A stretch of 64,000 nt of DNA from Anaerospora hongkongensis (GTDB lineage Bacteria; Bacillota; Negativicutes; Sporomusales; DSM-15969). The position numbers and the translations under genes are program-made. A model generated the notes under the pieces. It was given only the letters and a program-made list of their open reading frames with translations, was not told the origin of the DNA and did no database searches. The DNA is taken from positions 31,803-95,802 of the forward strand of contig NZ_SLUI01000011.1 of assembly GCF_004339805.1 (NCBI RefSeq), read 5' to 3'. The first letter of the stretch is position 1. Each line of letters opens with the position of its first letter. Below, in pieces: positions 58,040-64,000 of the stretch.

Positions 58040-58807
58040 ATGAGTGGAAAAAAGACGCTGGTTAAATCTGCTTCACGAGTGCTGGATATAATTGAATATA
58101 TTGTGAATAGTGCCAAACCGCCGACCTTTACGGCTATTCAGGAATCACTCGATATTCCCAAAAGTTCGCTGTCTTATTTGCTGCAGGATTTGCTTGCCCG
58201 GGAATATATTCATTGCGACAGTGCTGCAAAAGTGTATTATCCGGGCTTAAAACTGATTCAGGTGAGTGCTGCCTGCATCAATAATACGGATATCACAAAA
58301 GAAATCAGCTTGGTTACGAAAAAGTTGAGTGATGAGCTGGGCGAGACTACGCATGCCGGCATACTGGAAGGCCGTTTTGTCGTCTATATTGCGAAATGCC
58401 ATGGCGAAAAAGAACTGAGTGCTGTGCGAACGATTGGTTTTAAAATTCCTGCCCATGCCACAGGGATCGGAAAGGTACTGTTAGCGGCACTGCCGGAAGC
58501 AGAGGTAAAGCGGCTTTTAGACGGAATTGAGCTTGAACAGTATACGCAAAACACAATTACCTCCGAAGAATTATTGCTAAATGAATTAAAAAAGGTTGCC
58601 AATCAGGGCTTTGCGGTTGATGATCAGGAAATCATTCCGGGAGGGATCTGTATTGCTGCTCCTATTTATGATAAGGAGCATAAAACAATAGCTGCCCTGA
58701 GCGTTACCATTCCGGTGATCCGAATAGCAAGTGACAGCATGGGGACTTTGATTGGAAAAGTTCAGGCAGCGGCAAAGACTGCCTCAGGCCGGCTCGGCAA
58801 AGTGTAA
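58040..58807 (+). CDS. IclR family transcriptional regulator
   Basis: A ~255-residue regulator. The N-terminal winged helix (SASRVLDIIEYIVNSAKPPTFTAIQESLDIPKSSLSYLLQDLLAREYI) is followed by the IclR ligand-binding GAF-like domain (TIGFKIPAHATGIGKVLLAALPEAEV, GFAVDDQEIIPGGICIAAPIYD). The start is ATG with GAGAAAGAGG upstream; the TTG ten codons earlier is less likely. It sits between the glcD-like operon and the MFS gene. Both carry the same operator-like motif upstream, so it is the best candidate for their regulator. The ligand is unknown. Confidence 0.92.
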   Translation: MSGKKTLVKSASRVLDIIEYIVNSAKPPTFTAIQESLDIPKSSLSYLLQDLLAREYIHCDSAAKVYYPGLKLIQVSAACINNTDITKEISLVTKKLSDELGETTHAGILEGRFVVYIAKCHGEKELSAVRTIGFKIPAHATGIGKVLLAALPEAEVKRLLDGIELEQYTQNTITSEELLLNELKKVANQGFAVDDQEIIPGGICIAAPIYDKEHKTIAALSVTIPVIRIASDSMGTLIGKVQAAAKTASGRLGKV

Positions 58808-58918
58808 GGAATACGAAAGCTTCGTGCAGCTTTGGAGACAGTACGAAGCTTTCGTAAAAAAACTGAAAAATCAGTCTTTTAAAAGATAAATAGCCTGGTT
58901 ATTTGTTTTGAATTTCAT

Positions 58919-58942
58919 GAACTTCGTTCATATATGAGAACA
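58919..58942. promoter_or_regulatory. Operator-like repeat upstream of the MFS gene (third candidate IclR box)
   Basis: GAACTTCGTTCATATATGAG followed by AACA matches the two copies at 54378 and 54434 in GAACT...TTCATATAT..GAA. It lies ~36 bp before the MFS start. Confidence 0.6.
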
Positions 58943-58977
58943 AAGAATGTGGTTTGAAGTTAAGGGAGGGTATGAGT

Positions 58978-60264
58978 ATGGAATCTGCCGATAGCAAAGA
59001 ACTTGCCAATTTGGCAATGGATAAGGCTCAAAGAAAACTTGTACCGTTTATTCTGCTCATGTATGTACTGGCATTTCTCGATCGTGCCAATATTGGTTTT
59101 GCCAAGCAGGCACTGCAAATGGATACAGGACTTTCGGATGCTGCCTTTGCCCTGGGGGCAGGGATCTTTTTTCTGGGTTATGCCGTTTTTGAAGTCCCCA
59201 GCAATATTATCATGCATTATGTTGGTGCGCGAGTCTGGCTGGCCCGTATTATGATCAGCTGGGGGGTAATTGCGGCAGCCTTTGCTTATGCAACTACAGA
59301 AACCTCTTTCCTGGTTTTACGGGTCTTGCTGGGAATCGCAGAAGCCGGATTTTTTCCAGGGATTATTTATTATCTAACCTTTTGGTTCAGCTCGCGCCGC
59401 CGCAGCTCGGTAATGGGATTCTTTTACTTTGGCGCACCCCTGTCGTTTATTTTAGGATCACCGTTGTCGGGGCTGCTGCTTGATATGGATGGGATGCTGG
59501 GCTTGCACGGCTGGCAGTGGATGTTTGCCGTCGAAGGCATCTTAGCGTCAATTGTGGGGATTTGGGCTTTGAGCTATCTTGTTGACAAGCCGCAGCAAGC
59601 TCAGTGGATTCCGGAACCGGAGAGAATGGCATTAATCGCTGAACTGGCAGAGGAAAATGCCGGCAAGCTGAAAGAACAGGCCAGTGCGGTAAGCGTTCTT
59701 GGTAATGCGAAAGTCTGGTACCTTTGTGCCATTTATTTTATGATTCAAATCAGCGTATATGGTGTTACATTCTACCTGCCAACGCAAGTTGCCGGATTTT
59801 TAGGGAAAAAGGTAGGCTTTACCGTTGGGCTGGTCAGTGCAATCCCCTGGCTATGTGCTTTGGCCGCTAATGCCACAATTCCCCGGTATTCGGATCGCTC
59901 CGGCAAACGCGGCAGCTTGGCGGCTGTGCTGATGACCTGTGCCGGGATAGGTGTATATGCCTCAGCAACCAATTATCCGCTTATCGGCGTTTTGGCATTA
60001 TGCGTAGCATCGGCCGGTTACTTTTCCTGCCAGCCTATATTCTGGACGTTGCCTACCCGCTTTTTAAGCGGTGTGGGAGCAGCCAGTGCCATTGCGCTCA
60101 TTAATTCAATCGGAAATTTAGGCGGCTTTGTGGCTCCGAATTTACGGGTATGGGCGGAGCAAACCTTTCATAGTTCTTCAGCCGGGCTGTATGCGCTGGG
60201 GTCAGCCTCGTTCGTATGTGCGTTGCTCCTGCTGCTGTCAGTTCCGTTAGGTTTAGATTCCTAA
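58978..60264 (+). CDS. MFS transporter, anion:cation symporter (ACS) family
   Basis: A ~428-residue, 12-TM carrier. The segment LLMYVLAFLDRANIGFAKQALQMDTGLSDAAFALGAGIFFLGYAVFEVPSNIIMHYVGAR is the TM1-TM2 signature of ACS transporters for sugar acids, tartrate, phthalate and similar anions. LRVLLGIAEAGFFPGIIYYLTFWFSSRRR is also typical. The ATG has GGGAGGG 7 bp upstream; an earlier ATG lies too close to it. The C-terminus stops just after TM12 (SVPLGLDS), 10 bp from the serine-integrase stop, so prophage insertion may have altered its 3' end. Probably takes up the substrate of the neighbouring oxidase. Confidence 0.88.
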   Translation: MESADSKELANLAMDKAQRKLVPFILLMYVLAFLDRANIGFAKQALQMDTGLSDAAFALGAGIFFLGYAVFEVPSNIIMHYVGARVWLARIMISWGVIAAAFAYATTETSFLVLRVLLGIAEAGFFPGIIYYLTFWFSSRRRSSVMGFFYFGAPLSFILGSPLSGLLLDMDGMLGLHGWQWMFAVEGILASIVGIWALSYLVDKPQQAQWIPEPERMALIAELAEENAGKLKEQASAVSVLGNAKVWYLCAIYFMIQISVYGVTFYLPTQVAGFLGKKVGFTVGLVSAIPWLCALAANATIPRYSDRSGKRGSLAAVLMTCAGIGVYASATNYPLIGVLALCVASAGYFSCQPIFWTLPTRFLSGVGAASAIALINSIGNLGGFVAPNLRVWAEQTFHSSSAGLYALGSASFVCALLLLLSVPLGLDS

Positions 60265-60300
60265 GTAAAACATTTTAGGAAAAAATAATTTGAGGTTTTA
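60235..60300. other. Probable prophage left attachment junction (attL region)
   Basis: Chromosomal-type genes end at 60264 and the serine integrase gene ends at 60275. Serine integrases usually sit beside their att site, so the crossover should lie within tens of bases of here. The core cannot be set without the right end or an empty site. Confidence 0.4.
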
Positions 60301-61627
60301 ATGTTACAGGGTCAAAGTGAATTTGCTTAATTATACTACGCCAAAGTGTTTGTTTTTCGAAACGGCTTAATTCTGTATAAATTATACTCACATCTTTACC
60401 AAGGAAGGATTTTAGTGCATTAATATCTATTTTTTTTTGGACTTGTTTTGTGTCTAGTCTTTTTAATCTCATGGATAAATCCTCATATTCATACTTATAA
60501 GTGTGTTTATCTATGAGGTCATCAAGATAAAGATCTTTTAATTTTTCCATTCTATTTCGTATTTTTTCACGTTCATTGGCCATGGTTGTTTTAGGGGTAT
60601 TATTTTCTTTTATTTCATGATAAGCAATGAAGTCGCTAAGCTGCTGCTCAATATTTGAGAGCAAAAAAGTGTCGAGTTTTTTTTCTCCTATTATTTTATT
60701 GAAAGTACAAATCTTATTTATGTAATGCCTATTGCAACGATAAACGTAAGATATGCTTCCATTTGAATGAACTGTTTTTGAAGATATAAGTTTCTGCCCA
60801 CACTCTGGGCAAATAAGTAGACCAGTATAGACATATGTTGTCCGGGATTTATTTGATCGAATGTTTTTCTTTAGTATAACTTGAATAGTGTCGAATACAG
60901 CACGATCAACAATGGGTTCGCAAAAATTCTCTACACCACGATGCTCTCCAATGTAAATTCTTTTCTTTAACATTCTAACAATAGTATTGTGCATAAAATG
61001 AATACCGAATGTATCTTTAATATACGTTATGGTTGCAGAAATATTTTGGTGTTTTAAAGTAAAGCTGAATATTTCACGTACTATTTCGGCTTTCTCTGGG
61101 ACAATAACCAATTTTTTCTTTTCAATTTTGTAACCAAAAGCCGTTTTTCCGCTTAATACTTCCCCTTTTTGAACTTTACTTGCAAATACGAACTTAATGC
61201 GTTCAGAGGTTCGATCTGCTTCGTCTTGTGCTACTGACAGCATGATATTGATATGCAAACGTCCGGAAGCAGTACTGGTATCATAATTTTCGTGAATGGT
61301 TTTCCAATTAACATTATGTTTTTCAAGAATGTCCTGGATTTTGTAATAATCACGAACACTTCTAAACCAGCGATCTAATTTTATAAACAGGATAATATCT
61401 ATGTTGCCAGCTTGAACGTCTTCCAACATTCGCATGAATTCTTTCCGTTTAGTATATCGTTTCCTGGCTGTATACCCTTCATCCATGTAATAGTCAACAA
61501 TATGTAAGTTGTTTTTCTGAGCATATTCTGTCAATGCCTGTTTTTGAGCTTCAATAGAGTACCCGTGCAGTACTTGTTCTTCACGACTTACCCTAATATA
61601 AAGAGCGGCTCTGAGCATTTTGGGCAT
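60275..61627 (-). CDS. Large serine recombinase (prophage integrase)
   Basis: A 450-residue large serine integrase. The catalytic domain starts with ALYIRVSREEQVLHGYSIEAQ, placing the nucleophile at Ser14, and includes DIILFIKLDRWFRSVRDYY. The recombinase domain follows (FGYKIEKKKLVIVPEKAEIVREIFSFTL). A zinc-ribbon has CPECG and further Cys (CNRHYINKICTF), then a coiled-coil tail (NEREKIRNRMEKLKDLYLDDLIDKHTYKYEYEDLSMRLKRLD). It catalyses site-specific integration into the host. The start is ATG after AAGGAGG. The gene is visibly more AT-rich than its left neighbours. It reads toward the left prophage junction. Confidence 0.93.
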   Translation of the reverse strand: MPKMLRAALYIRVSREEQVLHGYSIEAQKQALTEYAQKNNLHIVDYYMDEGYTARKRYTKRKEFMRMLEDVQAGNIDIILFIKLDRWFRSVRDYYKIQDILEKHNVNWKTIHENYDTSTASGRLHINIMLSVAQDEADRTSERIKFVFASKVQKGEVLSGKTAFGYKIEKKKLVIVPEKAEIVREIFSFTLKHQNISATITYIKDTFGIHFMHNTIVRMLKKRIYIGEHRGVENFCEPIVDRAVFDTIQVILKKNIRSNKSRTTYVYTGLLICPECGQKLISSKTVHSNGSISYVYRCNRHYINKICTFNKIIGEKKLDTFLLSNIEQQLSDFIAYHEIKENNTPKTTMANEREKIRNRMEKLKDLYLDDLIDKHTYKYEYEDLSMRLKRLDTKQVQKKIDINALKSFLGKDVSIIYTELSRFEKQTLWRSIIKQIHFDPVTLKPQIIFS

Positions 61628-61664
61628 AAAAAATAGACCTCCTTGAAATAAGTGGTTTTTCAGA

Positions 61665-61768
61665 GGTCAATCGGTTATAATATTATTGGGTTGGTGCCGA
61701 TTGACCAGTTTGGTTATTGGTACCTCAGACTGCTTGGTGTTGGCGCACCGGGCAGTCTTTTTATTTTT
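61665..61768 (+). other. Structured intergenic region between integrase and repressor
   Basis: GGTCAATCGG (61665-61674) pairs with CCGATTGACC (61697-61706). A second hairpin, AGACTGC with GCAGTCT (61727-61758) plus inner GGTG/CACC, is followed by a T-rich run on the plus strand. The second has terminator form but faces against both flanking genes. This may be a small plus-strand RNA or an att-related site. No clear promoter was seen. Confidence 0.4.
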
Positions 61769-61777
61769 ATGTATTGA

Positions 61778-62428
61778 TCATATAGTAATAACAATTCTTT
61801 TAAGCTTGCCTACAATTCGGCAATCCCCGTGTTTAGGATCATAGATAATAGGAGGAAACGCAGGGTTCTCTGATTGCAAGACAATTGTTCCGTTCTTTTT
61901 ATAAACTCGTTTCAAATAAACACGATCATCATTCATATCACCTATTGTTACTGCAGCAATTTCGCCGTTTTCAACTTCGGGCTGTCTCCGAATAAGTGCA
62001 AGATCACCGTGCTGAATGCGAGCATTGATCATACTGTCACCGATAACTCTAGAATAAAAGTATTCACCGCCATTTAGCCACGATTTAGGTGTTGGTTCAT
62101 ATCCTTCGATATCTTCGTAGGCGAGTGAGCCATTACCACAAGAAACACGGCCAACTATAGGAAGATTGATAGTTTGGCTGTCTTCACCATCAATTAGACG
62201 ATTATTAGGCTGTCTTTCTTCTATTAGATCAGATTTTTGAATACCGAAGTAATTAGCCAGCATTTCGATTTTATCAATGCGCGGATATTTATTTCCATTC
62301 ACCCAGTCGGTAAAAGTAGAATATTTAAAATTTAAATCTGTACAAATATCATTTCTGTCTTTTCCATACTTGTCCATATAAAATTTAAGATTCTTAGACA
62401 TGATTTCTTTATTGCCTAATCCGCTCAT
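61778..62428 (-). CDS. LexA/CI-like phage repressor (HTH + S24 peptidase)
   Basis: A ~216-residue repressor. The N-terminal HTH (NLKFYMDKYGKDRNDICTDLNFKYSTFTDWVNGNKYPRIDKIEMLANYF) binds operator DNA. The C-terminal S24 peptidase domain has the nucleophile in VIGDSMINARI and the general-base Lys in RVYLKRVYK. VGRVSCGNG gives a Cys-Gly cleavage site, so RecA-stimulated self-cleavage is expected on DNA damage. The start is ATG after AGGGGG; the frame extends 19 codons upstream over the promoter. It diverges from the Cro-like gene across shared operators. Confidence 0.9.
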   Translation of the reverse strand: MSGLGNKEIMSKNLKFYMDKYGKDRNDICTDLNFKYSTFTDWVNGNKYPRIDKIEMLANYFGIQKSDLIEERQPNNRLIDGEDSQTINLPIVGRVSCGNGSLAYEDIEGYEPTPKSWLNGGEYFYSRVIGDSMINARIQHGDLALIRRQPEVENGEIAAVTIGDMNDDRVYLKRVYKKNGTIVLQSENPAFPPIIYDPKHGDCRIVGKLKRIVITI

Positions 62429-62456
62429 TATTATCCCCCTGAAACTTAATGATCTA

Positions 62457-62485
62457 ATTATATGCTTATGTCGTAAAAAATTCAA
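62457..62485 (-). promoter_or_regulatory. Repressor promoter
   Basis: On the minus strand TTGAAT (62480-62485), a 17-bp spacer and a perfect TATAAT (62457-62462) precede the repressor start by ~30 bp. Confidence 0.7.
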
Positions 62486-62514
62486 TATTTATTTTTAAAA
62501 TTACGCTTTTGGGG

Positions 62515-62543
62515 TTGACTCAACGCTTAAAGCGTTTTATAAT
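62515..62543 (+). promoter_or_regulatory. Early lytic promoter with operator in its spacer
   Basis: TTGACT (62515-62520), a 17-bp spacer and TATAAT (62538-62543) form a strong promoter for the Cro-like gene. The spacer contains AACGCTTAAAGCGTT (62522-62536), a perfect 7-1-7 palindrome. A second copy AACGCTTTAAGCGTT lies at 62763-62777 inside the Cro-like gene, and a half-site TTACGCTTTT at 62501. Confidence 0.85.
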
Positions 62544-62567
62544 TTGTTTAAGACAGGAGGTGATTGT

Positions 62568-62822
62568 ATGAAAATAGGGTTAAAAGCTGCTCGTGTAAAT
62601 AAGGATTTAACACAAGGTGAAGCTGCTAAAAAGATTGGCGTGTCTAAAGATACTATTAGTAATTGGGAACGTGGGAAGTCCTACCCGGATGCTATATGTA
62701 TAAAAGAAATAGAGAATGTATACGGCGTAAATTACAACGATCTTATTTTTTTACCCAAGAACAACGCTTTAAGCGTTAGTGGAGCTTTTGTTTCTAGGGT
62801 AAGAAAGAAAAGCTCGACATGA
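62568..62822 (+). CDS. Cro-like XRE family regulator
   Basis: An 84-residue helix-turn-helix protein. Residues ~1-60 form an HTH_3/XRE domain (LKAARVNKDLTQGEAAKKIGVSKDTISNWERGKSYPDAICIKEIENVYG). The ATG has a strong CAGGAGGTGA upstream; a TTG eight codons before lies at the end of the -10 box and cannot be the start. It is divergent from the CI-like repressor and is probably the Cro counterpart that competes for the same operators. The second operator copy lies within its 3' coding region. Confidence 0.88.
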   Translation: MKIGLKAARVNKDLTQGEAAKKIGVSKDTISNWERGKSYPDAICIKEIENVYGVNYNDLIFLPKNNALSVSGAFVSRVRKKSST

Positions 62823-62837
62823 AAGCGAGGTGAAAAC

Positions 62838-62975
62838 ATGCCGGGTAAAAAGGAAGTCAATTGTTTAGATGTGCAAAAGTTTTTTGAAACATTAGCCCAG
62901 ATTGTCGGAGATCGGGAAGGCGTGGAAATTAAGGTTATAACTATCAAAGAAAGATCGTCAGAAAAATCAGCGTGA
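62838..62975 (+). CDS. Small phage protein of unknown function
   Basis: A 45-residue ORF (MPGKKEVNCLDVQKFFETL...) with GCGAGGTGA upstream of its ATG, 15 bp after the Cro-like gene. Mixed charge with an amphipathic helix; no family recognised. Tight spacing and a good Shine-Dalgarno suggest it is real and part of the early operon. Confidence 0.55.
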   Translation: MPGKKEVNCLDVQKFFETLAQIVGDREGVEIKVITIKERSSEKSA

Positions 62976-63030
62976 ATTTCGACTTTCTTTCGCTTACAAA
63001 CAGATAACCCATTGAAAGGAGGTGAACCTG

Positions 63031-63153
63031 TTGGAGTGCATCGGGATTGTGCTGGCATTGGCAGTCATCATTTGCGCGAGAGCAATACCTCGCAAAACGC
63101 GGGAGTATTGGGAACTGGTTAATGTCCGTACAAAAGAAAAACGCCGTGTATAA
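63031..63153 (+). CDS. Small single-TM phage protein
   Basis: A 40-residue ORF starting at TTG (MECIGIVLALAVIICARAIP...), with AAAGGAGGTGA 8 bp upstream. One N-terminal TM helix (residues ~3-17) is followed by a basic tail. No family recognised. The near-perfect Shine-Dalgarno is the main support. Confidence 0.5.
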   Translation: MECIGIVLALAVIICARAIPRKTREYWELVNVRTKEKRRV

Positions 63154-63179
63154 TCGGCGAGAAAGGAGGGACGAGCTTC

Positions 63180-63335
63180 ATGTATGACAGCTTCATTGCA
63201 TTGCTTTGCGATGGTGATAGCACAGGTAGAAAATTATTCTGGAACGCTTTTAATTTGGAAGATCTAGAGATCTTAGCAGCAGAAAAGGAAAAGGCCGCTG
63301 CTACCAACAGCGACCAATTCAGAACACACCAATAA
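63180..63335 (+). CDS. Small phage protein of unknown function
   Basis: A 51-residue ORF (MYDSFIALLCDGDSTGRKLF...) with GAAAGGAGGG upstream of its ATG. An acidic, helical middle (NLEDLEILAAEKEKAAA) is followed by a polar tail. No family recognised. It fits the run of tightly spaced small early phage genes. Confidence 0.5.
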   Translation: MYDSFIALLCDGDSTGRKLFWNAFNLEDLEILAAEKEKAAATNSDQFRTHQ

Positions 63336-63448
63336 TACCTTAATCATGATTATACCACTATCATTTTAAAACTGTCAAAAGGGCAGTTAACCCCCTAATA
63401 CCTAGTATGGTCATTAAATATCCGTTTTATACGAGGAGAGTGTTAAAA

Positions 63449-64000
63449 ATGATCAAGGGATATAAAGGCTATGACAAAAATCTGCAATGCAGAAAGTTTC
63501 AATACGCTATCGGTCAGGAGTATCAAGAAGAAGTTGCCAGAGCCTGCGACAAAGGCTTCCACTTCTGCGAGAATCCTTTAGATGTATTTAATTACTACGC
63601 GCCCGCAGATAGCCGCTATACCGAAGTAGAAGGCAGTGGCAGTTTTGACCGTGATAATGCTGATTCGAAAGTTGCTTGCACACATATTCGTATTGGTGCT
63701 GAGATTGGCCTGAACGGGCTTTTGTCAGCTGGGGTAAAGTTTATCCTGGATCGTGTTGATTGGTCAACTCAAAAGGAATCCAACACCGGCGATTACTCCG
63801 CGGCCACCAACACCGGCAATCGCTCCGCGGCCACCAACACCGGCAATCGCTCCGCGGCCACCAACACCGGCTATCAGTCCGCGGCCACCAACACCGGCGA
63901 TTACTCCGCGGCCACCAACACCGGCAATCGCTCCGCGGCCACCAACACCGGCTATCAGTCCGCGGCCACCAACACCGGCGATTACTCCGCGGCCACCAAC
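63449..64000 (+). CDS. Phage protein with DUF7666-like N-terminus and 9-residue tandem repeats (cut by window edge)
   Basis: 184 residues are visible and the frame is still open at the edge. The first ~110 residues (MIKGYKGYDKNLQCRKFQYAIGQEY..., ACDKGFHFCENPLDVFNYY) resemble phage DUF7666-type proteins. From residue 112, eight exact 9-residue units NTGxxSAAT follow, where xx is DY, NR or YQ. Such repeats may form a beta-solenoid. The ATG has GAGGAGA upstream. Function is unknown. Confidence 0.7.
   Translation, partial: MIKGYKGYDKNLQCRKFQYAIGQEYQEEVARACDKGFHFCENPLDVFNYYAPADSRYTEVEGSGSFDRDNADSKVACTHIRIGAEIGLNGLLSAGVKFILDRVDWSTQKESNTGDYSAATNTGNRSAATNTGNRSAATNTGYQSAATNTGDYSAATNTGNRSAATNTGYQSAATNTGDYSAATN
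63782..63997 (+). repeat. 27-bp tandem repeat array, in frame
   Basis: Eight contiguous 27-bp units (AACACCGGC-xxxxxx-TCCGCGGCCACC) differ only in six central bases, in the order DY, NR, NR, YQ, DY, NR, YQ, DY. Each unit carries CCGCGG. The array continues past the window. Confidence 0.95.

Noticed and set aside
63782..64000. CRISPR-like regularly spaced repeat
   Set aside because: Units are contiguous with only six variable bases and stay in one reading frame, so this is a coding tandem repeat, not repeats separated by spacers.

Overview
The window looks like a chromosomal segment of a diderm, endospore-forming Firmicute, most likely Negativicutes of the Sporomusa/Pelosinus type. That is inferred from content only. 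An AIDA-type autotransporter with its heptosyltransferase and a KpsS-like capsule protein imply an outer membrane. A collagen-like BclA/BclB-type exosporium protein behind a sigma-K-like promoter implies endospores. Rubrerythrin and two glycyl-radical proteins imply anaerobic life. No rRNA, tRNA or CRISPR array was seen.

Layout. 1-6.0 kb: the 3' end of a PEP-synthase-like gene, glutamate dehydrogenase, and a three-gene unit of a 22-residue-repeat protein, a MoxR-type AAA+ ATPase and a VWA/metallopeptidase-like protein. 6.1-14.6 kb: a cystathionine lyase, a peptidase plus oligopeptide transporter pair, an acetyltransferase, a zinc-ribbon protein, and ahpC-ahpF behind a PerR/Fur-like operator. 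14.7-21.7 kb: a strand-loop-strand autotransporter and its heptosyltransferase, divergent from a two-component system. 21.8-26.0 kb: an MFS/TetR divergent pair with three operator copies, malate:quinone oxidoreductase, and a DUF4870 membrane protein.

26.2-32.6 kb holds a self-contained dihydroxyacetone phosphorylation system: DhaK, DhaL and DhaM with a dedicated HPr and Enzyme I. It sits behind a near-perfect sigma-54 promoter and next to a sigma-54 activator whose N-terminus is itself an HPr domain. 32.6-37.0 kb has a 2-hydroxyacid dehydrogenase/aspartate-dehydrogenase-like pair and an orphan TRAP binding protein that share a 51-bp upstream element, plus a berberine-bridge-type flavoenzyme. 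37.1-46.2 kb has the collagen-like spore protein, a second sigma-54 activator with its promoter, the hydroxyproline dehydratase HypD with its activase, and a catalase.

46.3-54.3 kb has a KpsS-like protein, a c-di-GMP-I riboswitch in front of a chemotaxis receptor, an unidentified structured leader in front of a sodium-pump beta subunit and a small membrane partner, then DUF1836, TfoX_C, dapA and rubrerythrin. 54.4-60.3 kb is a probable IclR regulon: a GlcD-type oxidase, a small membrane protein, an Nramp-fold transporter lacking the metal motifs, IclR, and an ACS-family MFS carrier. Three copies of one operator-like motif lie in it. 60.3-64.0 kb is the left end of a prophage: a large serine integrase, a LexA/CI-like repressor, a Cro-like protein with its operators, small ORFs, and a repeat protein cut by the window edge.

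Most start codons were chosen from visible Shine-Dalgarno sequences, so several genes are shorter than their maximal open frames.
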